Source: Pedobacter sp. KBW06 (GTDB taxonomy: Bacteria; Bacteroidota; Bacteroidia; Sphingobacteriales; Sphingobacteriaceae). From it: a stretch of DNA of 64,000 nt. Shown in pieces: positions 54,004 to 62,837 of the stretch. A model generated the notes under the pieces. That model worked only from the letters and a program-made list of their open reading frames with translations, had not been told where the DNA came from and ran no database searches. Both the position numbers and the translations under genes were made by a program. The DNA is taken from NCBI RefSeq assembly GCF_003852525.1, contig NZ_QAJL01000005.1, positions 624,962 to 688,961 of the forward strand. Direction: 5' to 3'. Position 1 is the first letter of the stretch. The number at the start of each line of letters is the position of its first letter.

Positions 54004-55104
54004 ATGAAAACATCAATTCCCGTTAGAAATTTCCCAAAAAAAGCGCTGCCCTCCCAGCGTACCTATGGACACCTGAAGGTACTCCTCGTTAAAGTCCTGT
54101 TCCAAAAACTGTTTTTTTTACCCGCAGGAAAACCTTGCGATCAGCCGCTGTATTATCGTATAAACAGGAGAAAGTTATCTTACCTTTTTATGTTCCTCTC
54201 CGCTTTCCTGTTTTCCAATAAAAGTCAAAGCCAGATTATTCAGGACATTGGCGGTGTTGCGGTCACCGTTCATGCCAAGAGTGAGTTCAAAGATTTACCA
54301 TCAGAAAGTTCACTGAAAGGGAACAAGTTTCAATTGAACACCTACGATGCCTGGTTACCTATTCCACCATTCAACATCGGCAAAACCAGCGTTTTTAGCA
54401 ACCTTAACTATAGAATGATGGATTTTAAATATGACAATGAAACGGTTGCCGACTTAAACCGTATTGACAGAATTCATGAAATAAAATCGGTCATTATTAT
54501 CAGACATCCGATTTCAAGTAAATGGTCTATTCTAGGAATAGCAATGCCAACCCTGGCTGCCGATTTTAAAAAGAAAGTCTCTTTTGACGACCTGATCCTG
54601 GATGGAATATTAGGGGTATCCAAAACATTTGGCGCAGAATCAAACCTTGAAATTGGACTTGGCGTGCATGCCATGTACTCTTTTGGAGAAACCTTAATCA
54701 CCCCTGGAATATCCATCGACTACAAAAGTACGAACCGTAAATGGCTGGCGCAATTCTATTGGCCTAGGTTAAATGTACTCTATAGCCTGACTGAAAATAC
54801 CCAGATAGGTCTGGCCGGTTCCATAGACTGGACGCGTTTTAACCTGAAAAACTATAAAGGTTATAATGGAAAGGAAGTCGATTACGCACAATTCTCCACT
54901 ATCCATGGTGGCCTGCAGTTACATCAGCGACTGGTTGGGGGCATCTGGCTTCAGGTACAGGCAGGAATGGGGCTTTTGAACCGTTATGAAGTGTTCGATG
55001 CCAAACAAAAAACAGTGAATGACTTCTCCATCTCTAACATGGCTTACGGAAAAGCCGCACTAAGCTATCGTATTGGCAGAAAACAAATAAACAACAAAAA
55101 ATAA
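54004..55104 (+). CDS. DUF6268 family outer-membrane beta-barrel
   Basis: A protein of up to 366 residues, matching the DUF6268 outer-membrane barrel family (for example SIDWTRFNLKNYKGYNGKEV). The signal-like segment RRKLSYLFMFLSAFLFSNKSQSQ sits at residues 55-77, so the true start may be inside; an AGGAGA lies near 54165, but no ATG is nearby except 54190. The start is therefore uncertain. It is the first gene of a compact set: the next gene overlaps it by 1 bp (TAATG). The family is of unknown function, with barrel topology expected. Confidence 0.75.
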   Translation: MKTSIPVRNFPKKALPSQRTYGHLKVLLVKVLFQKLFFLPAGKPCDQPLYYRINRRKLSYLFMFLSAFLFSNKSQSQIIQDIGGVAVTVHAKSEFKDLPSESSLKGNKFQLNTYDAWLPIPPFNIGKTSVFSNLNYRMMDFKYDNETVADLNRIDRIHEIKSVIIIRHPISSKWSILGIAMPTLAADFKKKVSFDDLILDGILGVSKTFGAESNLEIGLGVHAMYSFGETLITPGISIDYKSTNRKWLAQFYWPRLNVLYSLTENTQIGLAGSIDWTRFNLKNYKGYNGKEVDYAQFSTIHGGLQLHQRLVGGIWLQVQAGMGLLNRYEVFDAKQKTVNDFSISNMAYGKAALSYRIGRKQINNKK

Positions 55105-55517
55105 TGAAAACAACCATCCTGATCATGCTCGCCATTTTTGCATCCGCATTTGCAAAGGCACAACAAGTAAAAATGAACATCAACGTCAGTAATATTGAAC
55201 CCGGTAAAGGTACTGTCGTGTTAAATGTTTACGATAAAAAAGAAGATTTTTTAAAGAAAGTCTTCCTCAGCAAAACACTTAAGGCCAATGCCTCAACCTT
55301 GACATTTACCCTTGATTTACCGAAAAAAGGAACCTATGCAGTCACCATTTTTCAGGATTTAGACGACAATAAGAAACTGAAGCAGGATTGGTTCGGCATC
55401 CCTCAGGAACCTGTTGGTTATGGCAACAACTTTAAACCTTCGGCAAAACCCAGGTTCAATGACTGCGCGATAACGCTGAACAGTGACCTTGTTACTCAAG
55501 CCATAAAACTCTTTTAG
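55104..55517 (+). CDS. DUF2141 domain-containing protein
   Basis: A 137-residue exported protein with a signal peptide ending near residue 21 (AFAKAQ). It matches DUF2141, a small beta-sandwich family (GTVVLNVYDKKEDFLKK, TYAVTIFQDLDDNKKLKQDWFGIPQEPVGY). The family is widespread in Bacteroidota and often next to outer-membrane proteins; its role is not known. It overlaps the DUF6268 gene by 1 bp and the next gene follows after 4 bp, so all belong to one operon. Confidence 0.87.
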   Translation: MKTTILIMLAIFASAFAKAQQVKMNINVSNIEPGKGTVVLNVYDKKEDFLKKVFLSKTLKANASTLTFTLDLPKKGTYAVTIFQDLDDNKKLKQDWFGIPQEPVGYGNNFKPSAKPRFNDCAITLNSDLVTQAIKLF

Positions 55518-55521
55518 ACTA

Positions 55522-55929
55522 ATGAATCACAGAAATTACCCGGCCGGGAATTTTACCCTGCGCTCCCTGCTCTTTGCAATTGTACCCTCTTATGTATTTC
55601 CTGCACTAATGTCTGGTATCTCCGGAATTATTCTTCAGAAAAGCGACCTGATTCAGGCAAGCTATACCACGATAGGCATTTCTTCCCTATTGTCAACACT
55701 CTTAAGCTTTCTGATCCTGTGGCAATTGGAACTGAAACAGATTTTAGTATCGCAAAAGTTGCTCAGATCCCTGGTTATTATATTATTCATGATGAGCCTG
55801 GGCGTACTGATCACCTGGATCCTCCAACTTCAATCAGAATACTTTAACATTACTTTTTCCGCATTTTTAGGTGCCACCATATTAACGATCCGTCAACCGA
55901 TAAAGAATTATAGAAATGAAAGAAATTAA
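55522..55929 (+). CDS. Small four-helix membrane protein
   Basis: A 135-residue inner-membrane protein with about four helices (near 13-35, 44-66, 78-97 and 105-122). I do not recognise a family. It sits between the DUF2141 and NmrA-like genes in one operon, with a 4-bp gap before it and a 14-bp overlap after it. It might act as a small regulator or carrier, but nothing in the sequence shows this. Confidence 0.65.
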   Translation: MNHRNYPAGNFTLRSLLFAIVPSYVFPALMSGISGIILQKSDLIQASYTTIGISSLLSTLLSFLILWQLELKQILVSQKLLRSLVIILFMMSLGVLITWILQLQSEYFNITFSAFLGATILTIRQPIKNYRNERN

Positions 55930-56830
55930 GCCTACAATCGTTGTCTTTGGATGCACAGGTACCGTTGGAAAAGAGGTCATGCGCCAGCTAAATGGCATGG
56001 ATTGTATTGCAAGAGGAGTGCTCAGAAATCCTGAACGGGCCTACCCGGTATTGAAAAACGGCCTTCCATCAAACATCACCTATGTAAGCGCCGATTTAAA
56101 CTCAGGCGAGCAACTGAAAGAAGCTTGTCTGGGAGCAGATGCCTTGTTTCTTTTAACGGCTACTTCTCCGGACCAGATAGCCCATGAAATGAACATTATT
56201 GATGCTGCCAAACAAAACGGTATAAAACGGATCGTTAAATTGTCTGCACCGATCGTTCCATTACCGGCAAAAGTGGAGGTTAGCCAATGGCATGGTAAAA
56301 TAGACGATTACCTTTCCCAAAACATCGAGGATTTTTGCTGCCTGAGACCTCATTCCTTTATGCAAAATTGGGAACGGAATGTATTCACCATCCAATATTT
56401 CGGCAAGATTTTCGGAGCTTTAGGAAATGCAGCAAGAAATTATGTGGATTGTCGCGATGTAGCCACCGTAGCCGTGAATAATTTATTGTCGCCCACAGCA
56501 CTAATTGAAAAATCCATTGTTCTTGCTGGCCCACAGGCGATTACAAATATAGAAATGGCCGCAAAACTATCCCGCATAACGGGTAGTAAAATCGACTATG
56601 TGGACATCACACCGGAGGCCTTATTTAATCAGTTAACGAGGAAAGCAAAATTACCGGAATGGTTAGCCAACCATATTGTAGAGCTTGATGATCTGGCCAT
56701 CAAAGTTCCGGAACCGGAATCTGATACGATTACAGATTTAATTTTAAGAAAGCCACGCATCATGGATGAATACCTGCAGGAATGCCGGCATCATTTTAAA
56801 AGAAAACCGCTCTGGAAACTCTTACTGTAA
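55916..56830 (+). CDS. NmrA-like NAD(P)-binding protein
   Basis: A 304-residue atypical SDR of the NmrA/NAD(P)H-binding group. The cofactor motif is VVFGCTGTVGKEVMRQL (near 8-24). It lacks the usual YxxxK catalytic pair, as is common in this group, so it may be a redox sensor or a reductase of quinone or flavin type. It has no signal. The start overlaps the small membrane protein gene by 14 bp, and a hairpin terminator follows the stop. Confidence 0.85.
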   Translation: MKEIKPTIVVFGCTGTVGKEVMRQLNGMDCIARGVLRNPERAYPVLKNGLPSNITYVSADLNSGEQLKEACLGADALFLLTATSPDQIAHEMNIIDAAKQNGIKRIVKLSAPIVPLPAKVEVSQWHGKIDDYLSQNIEDFCCLRPHSFMQNWERNVFTIQYFGKIFGALGNAARNYVDCRDVATVAVNNLLSPTALIEKSIVLAGPQAITNIEMAAKLSRITGSKIDYVDITPEALFNQLTRKAKLPEWLANHIVELDDLAIKVPEPESDTITDLILRKPRIMDEYLQECRHHFKRKPLWKLLL

Positions 56831-56866
56831 ATCCTCCCCTGAACAAGGGCTGAATCAGGGGTAAAA

Positions 56867-56908
56867 AAAAGGAGCTGAATGTTTAAAACACAGCTCCTTT
56901 TCTTTTTT
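56867..56908 (+). terminator. Rho-independent terminator of the DUF6268 cassette
   Basis: An 11-bp stem, 56867-56877 with 56891-56901 (AAAAGGAGCTG/CAGCTCCTTTT), is followed by a T-rich stretch to 56908. A second, smaller 7-bp hairpin lies just before (56836-56842 with 56855-56861). It begins 37 bp after the NmrA-like stop. Confidence 0.85.
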
Positions 56909-56970
56909 CTAAGCGGCTATCTCCCCTTCATTAATCCCATAAAATGAAATTAAACTGCTAATCACAGATA

Positions 56971-56978
56971 TAATTTTG
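56971..56978 (+). promoter_or_regulatory. Candidate -7 promoter element upstream of the sigma factor
   Basis: TAATTTTG matches TAnnTTTG, 58 bp before the sigma-factor ATG. No clear -33 element is found at the usual distance. Confidence 0.3.
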
Positions 56979-57035
56979 AATTACAAATTCTCCTTAGCAT
57001 ATTTGCGCTGTTTAGATTGCTTCTAAATAATAGGG

Positions 57036-57569
57036 ATGGAAGATTTTATACTCATTGATCGGATTAAAGCTGATGACCAGAACGCTTTTGAAACGGTGTT
57101 TCAAAAATATTGGGACATGGTACTTTCCGTATGCATTAAATATACAGGATCTGAGGAAGATGCAAAGGAACTTACCCAGGATATCTTTTACTCTATATGG
57201 ACACGCAGAGCTGATTTAACAATCAAAACAAATTTGTCCGCCTACCTTCATCAAAGTGCAAAAAACAAGTCTTTCAATTTCCTGCGCGACCGGGAAAGGC
57301 AACAGGCCAAATTAAGTCTGGTTGCTTTACCCCCATTGGTCGATGGCTATTCTGCGCAGGAAATAGACCTGAAAGAACTGCGTCTGATGCTTCAGCAAAC
57401 CACCAACAAACTTATTGAGCCTGGAAAAGGGATCTTCAAGCTGAGCCGGGAAGAATCACTGAGTCATCGCGAAATCGCTTTAAGAATGAACATTTCGGTG
57501 AAAACGGTAGAATACCACATCGGTAAAGCCCTCCGCCATTTCAAAACCCAACTTAAAGATTACCTATAA
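57036..57569 (+). CDS. ECF sigma-70 family factor (FecI-like)
   Basis: A 177-residue extracytoplasmic-function sigma factor. Region 2 is FQKYWDMVLSVCIKYTGSEEDAKELTQDIFYSIW (about 22-55), and region 4 is LSREESLSHREIALRMNISVKTVEYHIGKALRHF (about 133-170). It probably drives transcription of the downstream FecR-receptor unit once the anti-sigma releases it. Normally FecR follows directly; here a reversed oxidoreductase gene sits in between and abuts it with no gap (stop codons at 57567-57569 and 57570-57572). Confidence 0.93.
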   Translation: MEDFILIDRIKADDQNAFETVFQKYWDMVLSVCIKYTGSEEDAKELTQDIFYSIWTRRADLTIKTNLSAYLHQSAKNKSFNFLRDRERQQAKLSLVALPPLVDGYSAQEIDLKELRLMLQQTTNKLIEPGKGIFKLSREESLSHREIALRMNISVKTVEYHIGKALRHFKTQLKDYL

Positions 57570-58904
57570 TCAGCTAATTTTGGGCAGTTGGTATCCATTA
57601 TGATACTCTTTTTCCAGATATGTTTTATTGATCTTCTTATCGCTAAATTGACCTGCATTGGCATCCCAGATCAGTTTCTGACCACTCCGGTAAGAGATAT
57701 TACCCATCTGGGCAACCGAGGCCACATGAGCACCAGCCTGTATGCTACAGTGAAGGTCTTCCATTTTACGGCTTTTGATCACTGCGACAAAATTTTCCAT
57801 GTGTTTCTGTAAGCCGTTATCGCTCGCCTTTTCAAAAGGCCTCAATACCTTATTTGTACTTTTCTTTTCTTCAATCACTTCCCATCCACCACGATTCAGG
57901 ATTAATGTCCCGTTGTTTCCAATATAAGCGATCCCATGATCCCTGTTATAAGAACCGTTATCTATCCCCATCGCTGAATCCCATACCATATTGAATTTAT
58001 CGAACTCATACAATGTGGTCAGTGTATCCGGAGTTTCTTCATACAGATCCGGATAAGCAAAACGCCCACCCAGTCCTACGATAGATTTTGGAAGCTCAGC
58101 CTTCATGCCCAACAATGCATAATCAATCAAATGGACTCCCCAATCCGTCATCAGGCCTCCTGCGTAATCCCAAAACCAACGAAAATTAAAATGAAAACGA
58201 CTGCTGTTAAAAGGGACGATAGCCGATGGACCCAGCCATTGTTTATAATCTACTCCTGCCGGCGCAGCACTGTCAGGAACCACAGCACCAGGCTTCATCC
58301 ATCCCTGGTAACACCAGACTTTTACCGTCCGGATATTGCCAAGTTGCCCGGAGTGTATAAAGTCTACCGCATTCCTGAAATGTTGCTGGCTTCGCTGCCA
58401 TTGTCCGGCCTGGACCACAGTATTATACTTCACCTGAGCGGCGACCATTCGGTTGCATTCCACGATAGAATTGCCAACCGGCTTCTCTACGTACACATCT
58501 TTACCGGCCTGACAAGCATGAATCATTTGTAAGGCATGCCAATGATCCGGTGTTCCAATGATAACAGCATCTATGTCCTTATTTTCCAATAATCGTCGGT
58601 AATCATTATAAATGATGATTTTACGGGTATCTATATTTCTTTTGCTCAGTTCATTAAGCCGGCCATCAATGACATTTCGATCCACATCACAAATCGCGAT
58701 TAAGTTGACACCTGGTATATTTAATGCCGCATTTACATTAGACCAACCCATTCCGTTTACACCAATAACAGCTATATTGAGCTGATCACTAGGCATCATT
58801 TTCTGGTTGAAAATTGCAAATGTTGAATTATTTATCGTCGATGCAAGGAGCCCTCCACCCGCAAGTAAAGATGCCTTTATCAGAAATTGTCTTCTTGAAT
58901 CCAT
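57570..58904 (-). CDS. Gfo/Idh/MocA family oxidoreductase, Tat-exported
   Basis: An oxidoreductase of about 444 residues. The ATG at 58904 gives MDSRRQFLIKASLLAGGG, a twin-arginine signal. The dinucleotide motif is NIAVIGVNGMG (46-56 on the longer frame), and the catalytic motif EKP is at 143-145. The C-terminal domain is the usual alpha/beta one. It is distinct from the two members of the first cassette. It lies in reverse orientation between the sigma factor and FecR, with the 3' end touching that of the sigma gene. The substrate sugar is unknown. Confidence 0.9.
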   Translation of the reverse strand: MDSRRQFLIKASLLAGGGLLASTINNSTFAIFNQKMMPSDQLNIAVIGVNGMGWSNVNAALNIPGVNLIAICDVDRNVIDGRLNELSKRNIDTRKIIIYNDYRRLLENKDIDAVIIGTPDHWHALQMIHACQAGKDVYVEKPVGNSIVECNRMVAAQVKYNTVVQAGQWQRSQQHFRNAVDFIHSGQLGNIRTVKVWCYQGWMKPGAVVPDSAAPAGVDYKQWLGPSAIVPFNSSRFHFNFRWFWDYAGGLMTDWGVHLIDYALLGMKAELPKSIVGLGGRFAYPDLYEETPDTLTTLYEFDKFNMVWDSAMGIDNGSYNRDHGIAYIGNNGTLILNRGGWEVIEEKKSTNKVLRPFEKASDNGLQKHMENFVAVIKSRKMEDLHCSIQAGAHVASVAQMGNISYRSGQKLIWDANAGQFSDKKINKTYLEKEYHNGYQLPKIS

Positions 58905-59106
58905 AATTATCAATGGTTTTTATATTAACCCTGGTTTTAAATTTACAGCATTAAACGAACACGATTCAACTGGTATCTATCTAAAAAAATACGTTATCTG
59001 ATCAGTATCACCTCATCAGCTGGTAATTATTGATTAGATAGCAGATATACAATAAATATTAAATTTAGCTTAGGGTGGTACTTTGTTTTGGGTACTATAT
59101 AGGTAG

Positions 59107-60057
59107 ATGGATCATAAACTACTAGAGCGGTATTTCAGGGGAGCCTGCACACCTGAAGAAAATGAAAGGGTAGCACAATGGCTGAAGCAGCAGGACGAAG
59201 CCCTACCTGAAGCCCCGGCTGATATAAAAAATAAGGAATCACTAAAAGATGAACTCTGGCAAAACCTGAATACGAGAATCTCCCATGAGCAAAAGCGAAA
59301 ACCTTTTTTTAAACCTCAGCTCTTCAAATCAATTTCCATAGCAGCACTGGTCTTATTGAGCCTATCCACGGCCTACCTCTTCCTCAGGGAGAGATCAAAT
59401 GAAAAAACTGCACTCAGCTGGAATCAGGTAAAAACCGAGCCCGGAAAACAACTGACCATCAGCCTGCCAGACGGAAGCACGGTGCAGTTAAATGGGGGTT
59501 CCATATTGGAGTATCCAAGTCAATTCAGCAAAACATCCAGAGAAATAAGAATGATCCGTGGCGAAGGGTACTTCAGCATAAGCAGCGATATCAATCGGCC
59601 GTTTAAGGTAAATACCCCCGGCAAAAGCAATGTTCAGGTATTGGGGACACAATTCAACATCAAACTTAAACCTGTAAGTCAGCAGCTCGACATCACTTTA
59701 ATCCATGGCAAAATTGCCTTCGGCACGCCAGATAAATATCAGCTGATGAAGCCCGGGGAACAATTACTTTACGATACCGGCAATCAAAAGATCAGTTCCA
59801 TAAAATTGACCGATACAGAACTGATTAAAGCATGGAAAGATGGCATACTGTGGTTTAAGGACGTCCCTGTTTTAGAAGTCTTTGCAGAGCTTGAGCAATA
59901 CTATGGCGTAAAATTTACCGGCACCGACAAAATTGAACAACAGACTTTCAATGGAAAATTTAACAAGAAATCATTATCGGAGATCCTGAAATTGATGGCA
60001 TACAGTACAGACCTGAAATTCAAAATTAATGGCACCAGCATAACCGTTTACAAATAA
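59107..60057 (+). CDS. FecR family anti-sigma factor
   Basis: A 316-residue anti-sigma regulator with a cytoplasmic N-terminal portion (about 1-75), one membrane helix (about 77-95, ISIAALVLLSLSTAYLFL) and a periplasmic FecR domain (about 115-260, REIRMIRGEGYFSIS, VLGTQFNIKLKP) plus a C-terminal STN-like section. It should hold the sigma factor until the receptor signals ligand binding. The gene precedes the TonB receptor by 163 bp. The reversed oxidoreductase separates it from the sigma gene. Confidence 0.93.
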   Translation: MDHKLLERYFRGACTPEENERVAQWLKQQDEALPEAPADIKNKESLKDELWQNLNTRISHEQKRKPFFKPQLFKSISIAALVLLSLSTAYLFLRERSNEKTALSWNQVKTEPGKQLTISLPDGSTVQLNGGSILEYPSQFSKTSREIRMIRGEGYFSISSDINRPFKVNTPGKSNVQVLGTQFNIKLKPVSQQLDITLIHGKIAFGTPDKYQLMKPGEQLLYDTGNQKISSIKLTDTELIKAWKDGILWFKDVPVLEVFAELEQYYGVKFTGTDKIEQQTFNGKFNKKSLSEILKLMAYSTDLKFKINGTSITVYK

Positions 60058-60220
60058 TCCTATAAAATCAGATCAATGTCTCCATAAGTCCAGGCGAATT
60101 CCTATCCAGAGGTCTCCAAAAGAAAAAACCGAACATGCGCTAACATGTCCGGCAAAATGCTTTTAAAAGATCTATCAAATTGCGAACATCCAATTTATCA
60201 TTTTAAAAACTTTCAAAAAT

Positions 60221-62836
60221 ATGAAAATTACTCAGGTAATCTCCTCCCTGAAAAAGAGCATTATGCTCCTTACTGTCGTCTGTTTTACATTTATTGCAAA
60301 AGGACAGCAGCCAAATCAACAAATCAATATCAGTCCCGCAAATACCACTGTAAAGCACCTGATCGAACAGATAGAAAAGCAAACGGGATATAGCTTTGTC
60401 TACAGTAACCGCTTTGCAGATGTCAACAAACAAATCACGATTCAACGAACCAATACTACCATAAAAGAGCTGTTTTTACAGATTTCAGCGCTGACCAATT
60501 TAAAATTCACCGCTGTAGGAAATCAGGTCGTCGTAAAGGAAAAAGAAATCGGCAGGGTGACAGGTAATGTGGCAACAACAGATGGGCAAGCGTCCGGGGC
60601 TGTGAACATTTCTATAAAAGGTGCGGGCAGTACACAAACAGATGAGGATGGGAATTTTACACTGAACAATGTAGAAGCTGGAAATCAAACGCTGATTGCA
60701 AGTTATATCGGCATGGGGACAAAAAGTAAAAACATTGTGGTCATTGCCGGACAAACGATTAAAGCAAATTTTGTATTAACAGCGCAAAATAACGCCTTGA
60801 ATGAAATCAGGGTAACAGGACAAAAAAGAAAGACCTCTTCAGTTACCAAAAGCGAAGTACCGCTGGAAAACCTGCCGATGATGGTACAAATCATCGATCA
60901 GTCTATATTGCAGCAAAGACAAATCACTTCTATTAAAGACGCCATCAGCAGTGCCAGTGGGATCACTTATACAAGCAGTTTTATTGGAGGTTATGACTCT
61001 TTTACCGGAAGAGGATTTGATTTAACCATGATGCGCAATGGCGTCTCCGTTGAAAACGGAGCGGGTCAGTTGTATGGAGATAACATTGAAAGCATTGATA
61101 TCCTTAAAGGTCCTGCATCGATACAATATGGAGATATTGCGCCGGGCTCTGTGATGAATCTGGTCTCCAAAAAGCCTTTGGATTATGACTATAAAAGATT
61201 TGAAATGAAAATCGGTCAATATGGCCTTTTCAGACCTACATTTGACATCAGCGGACCTCTAAATGTACAAAAAACAGTATTATTCCGTTTAAACACTTCG
61301 CTCGAAAAATCGAATAGTTTCCGCGATGAGATCAATAGCAGGGTGTTTTTCCTGGCACCAACCCTGACCTGGAAAATTACCCCGAAGCTGACCTGGAATA
61401 TCGAGGGGATTTTTAATGATGATGTGCGAACTGCAGATCCAGGTGTCATTTCCCCGGATAATAGCTTTGAAGGATTGAAAAAAGTCAGGTTTGCGACCTT
61501 CCTCGGCGAACCTGCTAACGAATACCGCAGCAACGAGGAAAGTGTCTTTTCAAATCTGGAATACCAACTTAGTAAGGATTGGAAGATCAGGAACAGCAGC
61601 TATTACACCAATGCAAAGAGACGTTACGGATGGATGTCGCTGGATGCGAGTTCTATAACCCCAAATGGGGACCTGGAAAGAGGCTATTCTATGGAAAATG
61701 GAGATCACGGAGGCTGGGGTACCACATTCGACATACTGGGAAAAGTTAAAACAGGAAGTATCATCCATAATATCATCGTAGGGGCTGAAATGTTGCAAAA
61801 CGACAGGTCAAGATCGCTTTCTCCATGGGTGACCCTGGAAAAGCCAATTAACCTATACCGGCCGGTATATGGACAGTCTACCCTAATTTTAGATAACCTC
61901 GGTAAACCGGCCAATCCTGCAACAGAAAGAAAGAGGTTCGGTGCTTATGCCCAGGATCAGTTTTCCTTTTTGGACGACAGGGTTCATGTGTTAATGGGAT
62001 TGCGCTATAACCATGTAAAACGATCAGCGAGCTGGTCTGACGGTGCACCTGCAGCTTATAAACCAGATGTACAAGATGTATTTAACCCTCGTTTAGGTTT
62101 GCTTTTTAAACCGGCGAAATGGATGTCGGTTTATGGGTCATATACCAATTCATTTGAAATGAACGGGCAAAATCAACTGACAGGAGAACTGGTTGCACCT
62201 ACCAATTCTCATCAGTTTGAAGCTGGCATTAAAACGAGCCTACTCAATAATCAACTGGGAATTACTTTTGCAGCGTTCAAAATAGACAAAAAGAACGTGA
62301 CTGGTATAGTTACCGACCTGACCGAGGCTCCGGATTTCCCTTATACAGATTACAACCCAACCAGCGGTATCGCTTCTTATATCGGAGCCAGACATCAGAG
62401 TAAAGGTTTGGAACTGGATATTAATGGTAAAATCAATGCGGAACTTACCTTAAATATTGCCGCTTCCTATATCGATGCAATTATCGTTGATGATCCGGCC
62501 TATCCTAAAGGTAATGAACTGGCTGGAAACTCAAAGGCAATTGTAAACATCTGGGCTAATTATGCTTTTTCCACCTTGCCATTAAAAGGCCTTGAATTGG
62601 GCGCAGGTTACTCCTATCGTGGTCAAAACTATGCAACAAGCTATAACCTTCCGGAACAGCTTGCACCAGGTTTCGCTACTTTTGATGCTTCCGCCGCTTA
62701 TAGTTTCAACCATTTCTTTACCCGCCTGAATGTAACCAACCTGACTAACCGCAAAGCTTATACCTATGGTATGTATGGTGGTTATTATCCGCTATGGTCC
62801 CAAAGAGCAGTTTTAAGTCTTGGCGTTAGGTTCTAA
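60221..62836 (+). CDS. TonB-dependent siderophore receptor (FecA-like)
   Basis: An 871-residue outer-membrane receptor. The signal peptide ends near residue 29 (FIAKGQ). A secretin/TonB N-terminal domain follows (about 33-105, TVKHLIEQIEKQTGYSFVYSN), the part that talks to FecR. Then comes a carboxypeptidase-like domain (about 114-195), the plug (about 210-320, KGPASIQYGDIAPGSVMNLVSKKP) and a barrel ending in Phe (LGVRF). This is the layout of ferric-siderophore signalling receptors. The downstream PepSY gene overlaps or abuts it. The exact siderophore is unknown. Confidence 0.95.
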   Translation: MKITQVISSLKKSIMLLTVVCFTFIAKGQQPNQQINISPANTTVKHLIEQIEKQTGYSFVYSNRFADVNKQITIQRTNTTIKELFLQISALTNLKFTAVGNQVVVKEKEIGRVTGNVATTDGQASGAVNISIKGAGSTQTDEDGNFTLNNVEAGNQTLIASYIGMGTKSKNIVVIAGQTIKANFVLTAQNNALNEIRVTGQKRKTSSVTKSEVPLENLPMMVQIIDQSILQQRQITSIKDAISSASGITYTSSFIGGYDSFTGRGFDLTMMRNGVSVENGAGQLYGDNIESIDILKGPASIQYGDIAPGSVMNLVSKKPLDYDYKRFEMKIGQYGLFRPTFDISGPLNVQKTVLFRLNTSLEKSNSFRDEINSRVFFLAPTLTWKITPKLTWNIEGIFNDDVRTADPGVISPDNSFEGLKKVRFATFLGEPANEYRSNEESVFSNLEYQLSKDWKIRNSSYYTNAKRRYGWMSLDASSITPNGDLERGYSMENGDHGGWGTTFDILGKVKTGSIIHNIIVGAEMLQNDRSRSLSPWVTLEKPINLYRPVYGQSTLILDNLGKPANPATERKRFGAYAQDQFSFLDDRVHVLMGLRYNHVKRSASWSDGAPAAYKPDVQDVFNPRLGLLFKPAKWMSVYGSYTNSFEMNGQNQLTGELVAPTNSHQFEAGIKTSLLNNQLGITFAAFKIDKKNVTGIVTDLTEAPDFPYTDYNPTSGIASYIGARHQSKGLELDINGKINAELTLNIAASYIDAIIVDDPAYPKGNELAGNSKAIVNIWANYAFSTLPLKGLELGAGYSYRGQNYATSYNLPEQLAPGFATFDASAAYSFNHFFTRLNVTNLTNRKAYTYGMYGGYYPLWSQRAVLSLGVRF

Positions 62837-62837
62837 C

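Noticed and set aside
60145..60393. An 82-codon plus-strand frame overlapping the start of the siderophore receptor
   Set aside because: It overlaps the true signal peptide and STN region in another frame and has no family features.
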